Shown piece after piece: positions 52,547-60,944 of a stretch of DNA of 64,000 nt. The notes beneath the pieces were generated by a model. It did no database searches and was not told where the DNA came from. It worked only from the letters and a program-made list of their open reading frames with translations. How positions within the stretch are numbered: the first letter of the stretch is position 1; each line of letters begins with the position of its first letter. The position numbers were made by a program, and so were the translations under genes. The stretch is taken from contig NZ_JARVSC010000003.1 of assembly GCF_030209375.1 (NCBI RefSeq), positions 682,001 through 746,000 of the forward strand, given 5' to 3'. The DNA comes from Plantibacter sp. ME-Dv--P-122b. Lineage in GTDB: Bacteria; Actinomycetota; Actinomycetes; Actinomycetales; Microbacteriaceae.

Positions 52547-53749
52547 TCACCAGGCGGCGGGGTCCGCGATGAGTCGATCGAACGCGAGTTCCGCGGCACC
52601 GATGAGCAGGAGGTCCTGGCCGAGTGCAGCACGCACGATCGCGACGTCCTCGAACGGCGGCACGAGCGCCCGCTCACGGACCGCGTCGTGCAACTCCTCC
52701 GACGCCAGCTCGAGCACGATCCCGAGATGCCCGCCGAGGACGACGAGCTCCGGGTCGAGGATGTTCACCGTCCCGGCGAGCGCCCGCCCGAGCGTCCTGG
52801 CCTGCCGGACGACCTCCTCGCGCATCGCCCCGGCCGGATCGGCCTCGATACCCTCGGCGAGGGCAGCTTCGAGGACCGCGTCGTCCCCCGCGGCGAGGCC
52901 GGCGACGCGGAGCAGTTCGCTGCGTCGGACGGCGTCTTCGAGTGCGTTGCCCGCGGCCGTCGCCGAGGTGTGACCGAACTCCCCCGCGTACCCGCGCGCA
53001 CCTCCGACGGGTCGGCCTCCGGCGATGATGCCACCACCGATACCGCTCGCGCCGCCGTTCAGGTAGACGAGGTCGTCGATGCCGCGGCCCGCTCCGAAGG
53101 TCCGCTCCGCCCGCGCGCCGAGACTCGCGTCGTTGGCCGCGAACACCGCGCGACCGGTCGCGGCGCGCAGCCGTTCGACGAGGGGCTCGTCGACCCATCC
53201 CAGGTGCGGTGCGAGCCGGACGACGCCGTCGGCGTCCCGGACGAGGCCGGGGATCGCCAGCCCGATCCCACCGCCACCCCGAGCCTCGTCGGGTAGGCGG
53301 TCGGCGAGGTCCGCGACCAGCTCCGCGATGATCTGTGTGGCCTCGGCCGCCGTCGGGGTCGTGTCGACCTCGCGACGCACTCGCTCGACGACCTCGCCGC
53401 CGAGTCGCACGGCCGCCACTGTGATCGCGTCGAGTTCCGGGTTCGCCGCGAAGGCGACGGCTCGCGGGCCGGCCGAGACGAGCGGCGAGGGCCGACCGAC
53501 ACCCTGCCCGCCGACCGGGACCGATTCCGTGACGATGCCGATCGACGCGAGTTCGGTGACGAGCGCTGCGACCGTCGACCGGTTGAGGCCGGTCGCCTTC
53601 GTGAGCGCCGACCGCGACTGCACGCCGCCCTGGTGCACGAGCTCGACGATCCGTCCGAGGTTGCGACGGCGCACCGAGTCGAGTCCGCTCCCCATGCCGG
53701 ATCCGCCCGCCGGACCCGCCCCGACCGCTGTCGACTCGCTCACACGCAC
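52547..53749 (-). CDS. ROK family transcriptional regulator lacking the zinc-cysteine motif
   Basis: 400-residue XylR/NagC-type repressor. A winged helix-turn-helix lies at about 28-75 (SRSALTKATGLNRSTVAALV), followed by the actin-like ROK domain (IGLAIPGLVRDADGVVR, YLNGGASGIGGGIIAGG). In typical ROK proteins the His of GEFGH is followed by a CxCGxxGCxE zinc site; here the segment reads GEFGHTSATAAGNALEDAV with no cysteine, so the zinc site is lost or shortened. GTG at 53749 or 53743 is the start. Divergent from the GNAT gene; its target is unknown. Confidence 0.85.
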   Translation of the reverse strand: MRVSESTAVGAGPAGGSGMGSGLDSVRRRNLGRIVELVHQGGVQSRSALTKATGLNRSTVAALVTELASIGIVTESVPVGGQGVGRPSPLVSAGPRAVAFAANPELDAITVAAVRLGGEVVERVRREVDTTPTAAEATQIIAELVADLADRLPDEARGGGGIGLAIPGLVRDADGVVRLAPHLGWVDEPLVERLRAATGRAVFAANDASLGARAERTFGAGRGIDDLVYLNGGASGIGGGIIAGGRPVGGARGYAGEFGHTSATAAGNALEDAVRRSELLRVAGLAAGDDAVLEAALAEGIEADPAGAMREEVVRQARTLGRALAGTVNILDPELVVLGGHLGIVLELASEELHDAVRERALVPPFEDVAIVRAALGQDLLLIGAAELAFDRLIADPAAW

Positions 53750-53902
53750 ACCCTCTGCTCGATCCCTCCAGTGTTCCCTATCCGGGCCCGCGCCGGTTCA
53801 TCCGGCACTCGCTCAGGTTCGGGGCACGTCTCGCCCGGTGCGCCTCGAGCCGGGGCAGGTGCCGGTTCGCCGACCTCCGGCCGCTGATGGTTGACTGGAC
53901 GG

Positions 53903-54340
53903 ATGCCCGCCGTCTGGACACTCCGCCCCGCCACCATCGATGACGCGACCTGGATGGCCGAGCTGCGCGCCGTCGTCATGCGGCCCGACCTCGAGCGCCT
54001 CGGTCGCTACGACGAGACCCGCGTCCGCCGTCGCTTCCTCGACGCGTACCGTCCGGAGCACACCTCGGTGATCGAGGTCGAGGGCGTCACCGCCGGGCTG
54101 GTCGCCGTCCGTCCGGAACCCGGCGAGCGGTGGGTCGAGCACTTCTACCTCGCACCCGAGCACCAGGGCGCCGGCCTCGGCACCGCGGTGCTGGAACAGC
54201 TCCTGACCGACGACGGTGACCCGCGCCCGTTCCGCCTCAACGTCTTGCAGGGCAGCCCGGCCCGCCGCCTCTACGAGCGCCACGGCTTCACGCTCGAACG
54301 CGAGGACGAGGTCGACGTCTGGATGGTCCGCCGAGGCTGA
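53903..54340 (+). CDS. GNAT family N-acetyltransferase
   Basis: 145-residue acetyltransferase-fold protein. WTLRPATIDDATWMAELRA is the N-terminal GNAT strand-helix, APEHQGAGLGTAVLEQLL contains the acetyl-CoA motif (about 90-107), and RRLYERHGFTLEREDEVDVWM is the C-terminal block. Acceptor unknown. ATG 53903 is chosen; an in-frame TTG at 53891 is less likely. Divergent from the ROK gene. Confidence 0.87.
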   Translation: MPAVWTLRPATIDDATWMAELRAVVMRPDLERLGRYDETRVRRRFLDAYRPEHTSVIEVEGVTAGLVAVRPEPGERWVEHFYLAPEHQGAGLGTAVLEQLLTDDGDPRPFRLNVLQGSPARRLYERHGFTLEREDEVDVWMVRRG

Positions 54341-54475
54341 ACGCCCAGCGGAACGGCAGCCGGAGATCGGCACCGCAGCGTGACGCCCGGCTGAGGAGCA
54401 TCCTGCCACCGCGCGGATCTCCTGCCGCGACGCCGACATGGGCTGGCGGGTGAGCCGCGCGGCCCCCGGAGCAGC

Positions 54476-55087
54476 TCACGCCGGCTGGCGGACCGTGGTG
54501 ACGATGTCGACGAGGTGCGGGTCGGCCGGCGCGGAGCCGAAGCCGAAGCGCACGGGCGGATCCAGTCGTGCGAGGGTACCGAGATCGGCGCCGGACCAGC
54601 TCGCGGTGGCAGCGGTGATACGGCGAGCGCCGGTCACGCCGTAGTACTCGCGTCGACCGTTGCCGGCGGAGCCCGCCGTCCTGGCGCCGGGTTGGAGCAC
54701 GCGGGCGAGGGGGTCGATGGTCTGCAACCAGACGGGGTTCACGGCCACCGGTTTGGGGACGACCCGGAGCGCACGGCCGAGCGGCGAGCTCCCGCCGATG
54801 CGGAGGGTCGTGTCCAGCGGACCGCCCACGAAGCGGAGCCCGGTCGGCAGCCGCGTCCAGCCGACGGTGCCGATCTCGACGTCGTCGAAGGTGTATGTGG
54901 AGGAGATGAAGTCGGCGATCTCCTGCGTCGGCGCGAGCAGGAGGCGTTTGCCGCGGGAGTCCTCGATCATCGCGTCGGCGAAGGAGCCGAACGGCGAGGT
55001 GGACCAGAGCCCGAGGACGATGCGGACGCCGCCCGTGGTGCCGTAGCCGGCGATCCTCCCGGAGAAACGAAGGTCGGTTGCGGGCAT
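54476..55087 (-). CDS. Conserved protein of unknown function
   Basis: 203-residue soluble protein, beta-rich with several Gly/Ser turns; the N-terminal segment LRFSGRIAGYGTTGGVRIVLGLW and IGTVGWTRLPTGLRFVGGPL look structured and conserved. No signal peptide, membrane helix or known catalytic motif was seen. Reading frame shows normal high third-position GC. I do not recognise the family. A start ATG at 55087 lies after a weak ribosome site. Confidence 0.65.
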   Translation of the reverse strand: MPATDLRFSGRIAGYGTTGGVRIVLGLWSTSPFGSFADAMIEDSRGKRLLLAPTQEIADFISSTYTFDDVEIGTVGWTRLPTGLRFVGGPLDTTLRIGGSSPLGRALRVVPKPVAVNPVWLQTIDPLARVLQPGARTAGSAGNGRREYYGVTGARRITAATASWSGADLGTLARLDPPVRFGFGSAPADPHLVDIVTTVRQPA

Positions 55088-55262
55088 GGGATCACCCTAG
55101 TCGCCCGTGCTGCGCGAGTGTCCGTGAACGGCGGTCCGCGGCCCGGTCCCCGAACCGGGTGGAGGAGGACCACAGCGCAACCCGCCCGGTCCCTGAGCCG
55201 GTCGAGGGGCGCGGGAGCACCACCCGGTTGACGGGGTCGGCGCGATCCGCTTCCGTGGGAAC

Positions 55263-55766
55263 ATGCCGACCTCGCTGCTCCTCCTCGCCGACACCCACCT
55301 GCCGAAGCGGGCCAAGGTCCTGCCGGACGCGGTCTGGGCCGCCGTCGACACGGCGGACCTCGTCGTCCATGCGGGTGACTGGGTCGATGAGGCGACCCTC
55401 GACGCCCTCGAGGCCCGGGCCGCCCGCCTCGTGGGCGTCTTCGGCAACAACGACGGCCCCGGACTCCGCACGCGTCTCCCGGAGGTCGCGCGCTTCGAGC
55501 TCGACGGGCTGCGGTTCGCCGTCGTCCATGAGACGGGGGCGGCGACCGGTCGCGAGCGACGGGCCGACGAGGCCTTCCCCGACACCGACGTCCTGGTCTT
55601 CGGGCACAGCCACATCCCGTGGAACTCGGTCTCGCCAGCTGGTCTGCGTCTGCTCAACCCCGGCTCGCCGACGGACCGCCGACGTCAACCGGAGTGCACG
55701 ATGATGACCGCCCGGGTCACCGACGGCACCCTCACCGACGTCCGCCTCATCCCGGTCGCCCGCTAA
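55263..55766 (+). CDS. Metallophosphoesterase (YfcE/MJ0936 type)
   Basis: 167-residue calcineurin-like phosphoesterase. The metal-binding motifs are LLLADTHLPK (D-x-H), VVHAGDWVD (GD), VFGNNDGPG (GNND), a later His in AVVHETGA, and FGHSHIPW (GHSH), all in the expected order and spacing. Such small proteins hydrolyse phosphodiesters, 2',3'-cAMP for example, in the cytoplasm. ATG 55263. Convergent with the Gfo/Idh operon through a long hairpin. Confidence 0.92.
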   Translation: MPTSLLLLADTHLPKRAKVLPDAVWAAVDTADLVVHAGDWVDEATLDALEARAARLVGVFGNNDGPGLRTRLPEVARFELDGLRFAVVHETGAATGRERRADEAFPDTDVLVFGHSHIPWNSVSPAGLRLLNPGSPTDRRRQPECTMMTARVTDGTLTDVRLIPVAR

Positions 55767-55854
55767 CCCTCCCCCTGCCCGCGAACTGTCACTCGGCGCT
55801 GGTCCGGGCGGCTGGGACTGTGCCGGAGTGACAGTTCGCGGGCAGGGGGGAGGG
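55767..55854. terminator. Bidirectional terminator-like hairpin (repeat family C, copy 1)
   Basis: The 88-bp gap between two convergent stop codons is almost entirely one inverted repeat: left arm 55767-55794 beginning CCCTCCCCCTGCCCGCGAAC and right arm 55826-55854 reading GAGTGACAGTTCGCGGGCAG and on. The arms pair over about 28 bases with one bulge. A second copy of the same arms is at 62279-62358. No T-tract. Confidence 0.7.
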
Positions 55855-56967
55855 TCAGGCGACGGGTGCGGGACGGGGGACGGTGCTGGTGAGGTCCACG
55901 ACGCGGTGCTCACGACCGGCGACGATGATCGCCTCCATGATCTCCAACACGTGGAACGCGAGGTCGCCCGACGCCCGATGCGGTCGGTCCTGCTCGATCG
56001 CCTCGCCCAGGTCGGACAGGCCCACACCGCGCCCGGCGTCGACGAAGCCGGCGCTGTCGGGGACGGCACGCCAGGTGCGGTCGTCGGCCGTCGCGATCTC
56101 CACCGGGTCCGAGAACCGGTTCGGGTCGGGCACAGCGACCGTCCCGCCCGTCCCGTAGACCTCGAAGAGCGGCACGCGGCTCGCCCACACCTCGAACGAC
56201 ACCGTCACGGTCGAGACCACCCCGTTCGCGTGCTCGAGGATCGCGGTGACGTGCGTGTCGACCTCCTCGTGCACCGGGATCGGCGTCCCGGCCAGCGCAC
56301 CCGTCGCCACCGACCGCTCACGATCCGACCGTGCCACCGCCCCAGACACCCGCACGACGGGACCGAAGAACGACACGAGGCTCGTCAGGTAGTACGGCCC
56401 CATGTCGAGGAGCGGCCCGCCACCCGGCTGGTAGTAGAACGCGGGAGCCGGGTGCCACAGCTCGTGGCCCGGGGCGCTCCAGGCGACCGCCGCCGCGATC
56501 GGCCGACCGATGGCGCCGCTGTCGAGCACGGCGAGCGCCGTCTGGACGCCCGACCCGAGGACGGTGTCCGGTGCGCTGCCGACGCGGAGGCCGTTCGCCG
56601 CCGCGAGCTCGAGCACCGGTCGCGCCTCGGCGGTCGAGAGCGCGAGCGGCTTCTCCCCGTAGACGTGTTTGCCGGCCTCGAGGGCTCGGAGCGCGACCTC
56701 GGCGTGCGCGGCCGGGATGGTCAGGTTCAGGACGACGTCGACCTCTGGGTCGGCGAGCAGCTCGTCGACGCTCGACGACCGGACACCCTGCTCGGCGGCG
56801 ACCTCCGCGGCGCGGGTGAGGTCGAGGTCCGCGACGACGACGAGCTTGAGGTTCGGCAGCTTCGGGAACTCGGCGAAGTACTGCTTCGAGATGTTGCCGA
56901 CGCCGATGACGCCGACCCGGAGGACCGATCCCCCGGTCTCCGATGCCCCGTTCAGCGTGCTGCCCAC
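55855..56967 (-). CDS. Gfo/Idh/MocA family oxidoreductase
   Basis: 370-residue NAD(P)-dependent dehydrogenase. LRVGVIGVGNISKQYFAEF is the Rossmann turn and GKHVYGEKPLALS carries the EKP motif; the sugar-binding half contains LLDMGPYYLTSLVSFFGPV, the same motif as the protein at 15463-16650. The GTG at 56967 overlaps the upstream ThuA gene by 16 bases. Last gene of the sugar operon, next to a bidirectional terminator-like hairpin. Substrate probably the sugar imported by the ABC system. Confidence 0.9.
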   Translation of the reverse strand: MGSTLNGASETGGSVLRVGVIGVGNISKQYFAEFPKLPNLKLVVVADLDLTRAAEVAAEQGVRSSSVDELLADPEVDVVLNLTIPAAHAEVALRALEAGKHVYGEKPLALSTAEARPVLELAAANGLRVGSAPDTVLGSGVQTALAVLDSGAIGRPIAAAVAWSAPGHELWHPAPAFYYQPGGGPLLDMGPYYLTSLVSFFGPVVRVSGAVARSDRERSVATGALAGTPIPVHEEVDTHVTAILEHANGVVSTVTVSFEVWASRVPLFEVYGTGGTVAVPDPNRFSDPVEIATADDRTWRAVPDSAGFVDAGRGVGLSDLGEAIEQDRPHRASGDLAFHVLEIMEAIIVAGREHRVVDLTSTVPRPAPVA

Positions 56968-57647
56968 AGCAGGCCCCTTTCGATGATGGTGCGGACGTTC
57001 GGGTCTTCCACGATCTCGATGCGGTGGCCGGGCGCGGACACGAAGATCCTGCCCTTCCCCCACTGCCGCGTCCAGATGGCGGGCGCCGTGACGGGACGGT
57101 TCCATGCGTCCCAGGGCCGCACCTCCTGCGTCGTCGTCGCGAGGACGTCGTTGTACTCGTCGCTCAGCACCCAGTACTGCTCGGTGACGAGGTCGAAGTC
57201 CTCGATCCCCTCCGTGATGGGGTGCGTCCGGCCGTACTCGGTGATGTGGACGGTGTAGGGGATGTAGTTGTCGGACTGCTCCCCCGTCCGCTCCGCCGGG
57301 TCCTTGCCGGCGTGGTGCGCGAACTGGCCGCCGATCATGTGGAGATAGTCGGCGTTGTTGCGGTACGAGTCCGCGATCCCGCCGTGCCAACCGGCCATGC
57401 CCGTCCCGTTCAAGACGGCGCGCTGCAGGCCGGCGAACTCCTCCGGCTCGATCGTGTTCATCGTGTTGATCTGCACGATGAGGTCGACCGTGTCGAGGTA
57501 GTCGGTGTCCGTGTAGACGGTGGTCCCGTCCTCGATGCGGACGGTGAACCCGTTCGCCTCCAGGAAGGGGATGAAGGCCGCGGTCGTCTCGACGGGCATG
57601 TGCCCGTCCCAGCCGCCTCGCACCACGAGCGCCTGCTTGTCAGTCAT
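56952..57647 (-). CDS. ThuA domain-containing protein
   Basis: 231-residue ThuA (trehalose-utilisation) fold, a class I glutamine-amidotransferase-like domain lacking an amidotransferase role. The sequence contains WDGHMPVETTAAFIPFL, GMAGWHGGIADSYRNNADYL and WTRQWGKGRIFVSAPGHR, close to the ThuA core. ThuA-family proteins act in sugar oxidation pathways such as 3-keto-sugar metabolism, often beside Gfo/Idh oxidoreductases, as here. ATG 57647 with AGAGGA ribosome site. Confidence 0.88.
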   Translation of the reverse strand: MTDKQALVVRGGWDGHMPVETTAAFIPFLEANGFTVRIEDGTTVYTDTDYLDTVDLIVQINTMNTIEPEEFAGLQRAVLNGTGMAGWHGGIADSYRNNADYLHMIGGQFAHHAGKDPAERTGEQSDNYIPYTVHITEYGRTHPITEGIEDFDLVTEQYWVLSDEYNDVLATTTQEVRPWDAWNRPVTAPAIWTRQWGKGRIFVSAPGHRIEIVEDPNVRTIIERGLLWAAR

Positions 57648-57696
57648 GTGTTCCTCTCAGGGGATGGTTCGGTCATTGGTCGGCTCGTGATCAGCA

Positions 57697-58650
57697 CTAC
57701 TTGCTGAAGCCGGCGGTCATGCCACTGATCAACTGGCGTCGGCCGAACAGGTACAGGATGAAGATCGGCAGCGTCGACAGCACCACGGCGGCGAGCACGG
57801 CCGGCACGTTCACACTGAACGAGCCCTGGAACGTCCACAGCGACAGCGGCAGCACCCGGTTGCTCGGCGACTGCGTGAGCACCAGCGGGAACAGGAAGCC
57901 GTTCCACACGTTGAGCGCGTTGTAGAGCGCGACGGTGACGATCGCCGGCCGGGCGAGCGGGAGGACGAGCGAGACGAGGGTCCGCCAGCTCGACGCCCCG
58001 TCGACGGTCATCGACTCGAACAGCTCCTTGGGGATGTCTCGGATGAAGTTCGACAGGATGAGCACGGTGACGGGCACCGCGAAGCCGATCGACGGCAGGA
58101 TCAGCGCCAGGAGCGTGTCGTAGAGTCCCGCCTTGCTGAGCATGTAGAACAGCGGGATGATCGTGGCCTGCAGCGGGATCGCGAGGCCGAGCAGGAAGAA
58201 CGAGAACGCTCCCCGCGTGAACCGGGAGTTGGTGCGCACGATCGCGTACGACGCCATGAGGCAGACGAACACGGTGACGGCGACGCTCGCGACGGTGATG
58301 ATGACGCTGTTGCCGAGGTACAGGAAGAAGTCGCTCTGCAGGACGAGCGCGTAGCCGTCGAGGGTCGGGTCGGTGGGCGGGATGAGCTGGTTGCTCGAGA
58401 AGAACCCGGCCTGCGGGCGCACGCTCGTGATGACGATGTAGTAGATCGGCAGCACGATGATGAGCAGCCAGATCCAGGCGCCGATGCCGCCGATGATGTT
58501 CGGCTTGCGGCGGGCACCGCGGGGGCGCCTGCCTCGCGTCTCGTGTTCGCCCGGGCGTCCGCGCTTGGATCCAGCGGTCGAGACGCTGACCGTGTCGAGG
58601 CTTCCCGTCGGGAGCGCGCCGGGCTTCGTGAGTGGGTTGGTCGCTGACAT
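57697..58650 (-). CDS. Sugar ABC transporter permease (MalG/UgpE type)
   Basis: 317-residue permease with six hydrophobic segments. A long basic cytoplasmic N-terminus (about 50 residues, GRRPRGARRK) precedes the first helix. The EAA loop reads LFESMTVDGASSWRTLVSL. The ATG overlaps the preceding permease stop by TGATG at 58650. As in the fucosidase system, no ATPase is encoded nearby. Confidence 0.92.
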   Translation of the reverse strand: MSATNPLTKPGALPTGSLDTVSVSTAGSKRGRPGEHETRGRRPRGARRKPNIIGGIGAWIWLLIIVLPIYYIVITSVRPQAGFFSSNQLIPPTDPTLDGYALVLQSDFFLYLGNSVIITVASVAVTVFVCLMASYAIVRTNSRFTRGAFSFFLLGLAIPLQATIIPLFYMLSKAGLYDTLLALILPSIGFAVPVTVLILSNFIRDIPKELFESMTVDGASSWRTLVSLVLPLARPAIVTVALYNALNVWNGFLFPLVLTQSPSNRVLPLSLWTFQGSFSVNVPAVLAAVVLSTLPIFILYLFGRRQLISGMTAGFSK

Positions 58651-59576
58651 CAGAGGCCCTCCTGCTGACTGTCCATCTTGGCGAAGCCGCTCAGCTTGGT
58701 GAGCAGCAGGGCGATGGCGAGACCGATGACGGCCAGGATGATCGCCATGACGCTCGCCTGCCCGAACTGGCTCGCGGAGAAGCCCGTCACGTACATGAGG
58801 ATCGGGAGGATGCGGGTGCCGGCGCTCGGAACGCCGCCGGTGAGCACGAAGATCACGTCGAAGTAGGTGAGCGATCCGATGATCATGAGCGTGGACGACG
58901 TCACGAGTGTGTACCGCAGCTGCGGGAGCGTGATGTGGAAGAACTGCTTGACCGTCCCCGCACCGTCGATCTCGGCCGCCTCGTAGAGCGACGCCGGGAT
59001 CTGCCGCACGCCGCCCTGGAACAGGAGCGTGTGGAAGGGCACGAACTGCCACGCGATGATGAAGATCACGACGAAGAGCACGAGCTGCTGGTTGCCGAGC
59101 CAGTCCTGCTTGAGGAACGGGATGCCGAGCGACGCCGACAGACCGAAGTTGGGGTCGAGGATCGCCTTGAACGCGATGGCCGTCGCCGCCGACGACAGCA
59201 GGAGCGGCAGGAAGAAGATCGCGCCGAGGACGGCCCGGTTGCGCTGCTTGCCGGCGGTCCACGTCCCGAGCAGCAGGCTGATCGGGGTCTGGACGATCCA
59301 GGAGATCACGATGACCTTGAGGGTCAGGACGAGGGCGTCGATCGCGACCGGGTCGACGAGGACGGAGGCCCAGTTGTCGAGGCCGACCCACGCGGGGTCG
59401 GTGATCGCGTCCCAGCGGGTGAAGCTCAGGTACAGGGCGACGATGAGCGGGATGATCGCGAAGACGAGGAAGAAGCCCAGCGCCGGCGCGACCATCCAGC
59501 CACTGGGGCCGGTGCGACGACGCATCGCTGCCGCACCGGCCCCTCGGGCCCCGTTCAATGGACGGGTGACGGTCAT
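58650..59576 (-). CDS. Sugar ABC transporter permease (MalF/UgpA type)
   Basis: 308-residue permease; six hydrophobic segments, EAA loop LYEAAEIDGAGTVKQFFHIT. It is 7 bases downstream of the binding-protein gene. ATG 59576. Works with the MalG-type permease and the lipoprotein encoded on either side. Confidence 0.93.
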   Translation of the reverse strand: MTVTRPLNGARGAGAAAMRRRTGPSGWMVAPALGFFLVFAIIPLIVALYLSFTRWDAITDPAWVGLDNWASVLVDPVAIDALVLTLKVIVISWIVQTPISLLLGTWTAGKQRNRAVLGAIFFLPLLLSSAATAIAFKAILDPNFGLSASLGIPFLKQDWLGNQQLVLFVVIFIIAWQFVPFHTLLFQGGVRQIPASLYEAAEIDGAGTVKQFFHITLPQLRYTLVTSSTLMIIGSLTYFDVIFVLTGGVPSAGTRILPILMYVTGFSASQFGQASVMAIILAVIGLAIALLLTKLSGFAKMDSQQEGL

Positions 59577-59583
59577 CGGGAGA

Positions 59584-60894
59584 TCACTGTCCGATCGTCT
59601 TGTTCATGTTGTCGGAGAACTCCTGCGGGGTGATCTGCAGGTTGAACAGCTGGTCGAGGTTCGTCAGCAGTGCGGTCGCCTGTGCGGGCGGGAGCGCCTG
59701 GTCCCACGACATCTGGAAGTTCTTGGCGTTCTTCGTCAGGTCGTAGACGGTCGTGCCGAAGTCGCCACCGGCGTCCGCGATCTGGTCGTCGATCCCCGTG
59801 ATCGGCGGCACCTGGCCGGCCTCGACCATGCGGTCGATGTAGCCCTTGTCGAAGACGCCCTCGGTGAGGTACTTCAGCGCGCTGGCTTTCTGCTCCTTCG
59901 TCGCCGAGGCGGAGATGGAGAAGTAGCCCGAGGGGTTGCCGACGATGTTCGACGGGTCGCCCTTGCCACCGGTGACGGCGGGGAAGGTCGTGTAGCCGAG
60001 ACCCTTCTCGGCGAACTCGGCCGCCTGCTGCTTGAAGGTCGTCATGACCCAGGCGCCCTGGAGCATCATCGCGGCCTTGCCCGTGTAGAGCAGCGCGACG
60101 TCGGCGTTGCTGTCGGCGGTGACCGAGGCGTAGCCGTCGACGAACGCGCCGGCCTTCACGAGCTCCTGGATCTTCTCGTTCGCCTCGATGATGCCGGGGT
60201 CGCTCCACGCGTCGGCTTCACCGGCCATGATCTTGTTGAAGGCCTCGGGTCCGGCGACGCGGTCGACGAGGTACTCCTCCCACATGAGCGACGGCCACTT
60301 GGACGCACCGGCGAGCGAGAACGGCGCGACGCCCGCGGCCTTGAGCTTGGGGATGGCGTCGACGATCTCGTCGAAGTTCGTCGGGACCTCGACGCCGGCG
60401 GCCTTCAGGACGTCCTTGTTGTAATAGAACATGATCGGCGTGGTGGCGTTCATCGGCACCGCGTAGACCTTGTCGTCGATGACGCCCTGGTTCCAGACGG
60501 ACTCGAGGAACTTGCCCTTGGCGTCCGCGGTCTCCGAGGTGATGTCGGCGACCTTGCCGGCGTCCACGTAGGAGTTCAGGGTGCCGCCCGCCCAGCTGTA
60601 GATGATGGTCGGGGCACTGCCCGCGCCGACGGCCGTGCGGATCTTGGTCTTGTAGGCGTCGTTCTGGAAGTAGGTCGCGGCGACCTGGCCGTCGGCGTTG
60701 GCGGCGTTCCACTCCTTGAGCGACGGGCCGAGGACGGTGTCCTCGTCGGTGCCGGTGAGGCCCCAGAGCGTGGCACTGCCGCTCGGGGCGCCACCGCCGC
60801 TGGAGCAGGCGGTCGCGCCGAGCATGAGGGCCGAGACGCCGAGGGCGACTGCGGCCAGTCGGGTCCGACGGCGGGATGAAGTACGAAGCGTCAT
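59584..60894 (-). CDS. Sugar ABC transporter substrate-binding lipoprotein
   Basis: 436-residue solute-binding protein family 1. The signal peptide carries several Arg (LRTSSRRRTRLAAVALGVSA) and ends MLGATAC with a lipobox Cys30. The mature protein starts ATLWGLTGTDEDTVLGPSL and includes the typical NKDVLKAAGVEVPTNFDEIV. Ligand unknown; the operon's two Gfo/Idh dehydrogenases and ThuA protein suggest a disaccharide or keto-sugar. Preceded by AAGGAGAG ribosome site. Confidence 0.93.
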   Translation of the reverse strand: MTLRTSSRRRTRLAAVALGVSALMLGATACSSGGGAPSGSATLWGLTGTDEDTVLGPSLKEWNAANADGQVAATYFQNDAYKTKIRTAVGAGSAPTIIYSWAGGTLNSYVDAGKVADITSETADAKGKFLESVWNQGVIDDKVYAVPMNATTPIMFYYNKDVLKAAGVEVPTNFDEIVDAIPKLKAAGVAPFSLAGASKWPSLMWEEYLVDRVAGPEAFNKIMAGEADAWSDPGIIEANEKIQELVKAGAFVDGYASVTADSNADVALLYTGKAAMMLQGAWVMTTFKQQAAEFAEKGLGYTTFPAVTGGKGDPSNIVGNPSGYFSISASATKEQKASALKYLTEGVFDKGYIDRMVEAGQVPPITGIDDQIADAGGDFGTTVYDLTKNAKNFQMSWDQALPPAQATALLTNLDQLFNLQITPQEFSDNMNKTIGQ

Positions 60895-60944
60895 TGCGTT
60901 CTCTCCTTGGTGGGTGCTGCTGCTGATGGTGCGAGGTGGTCGGG

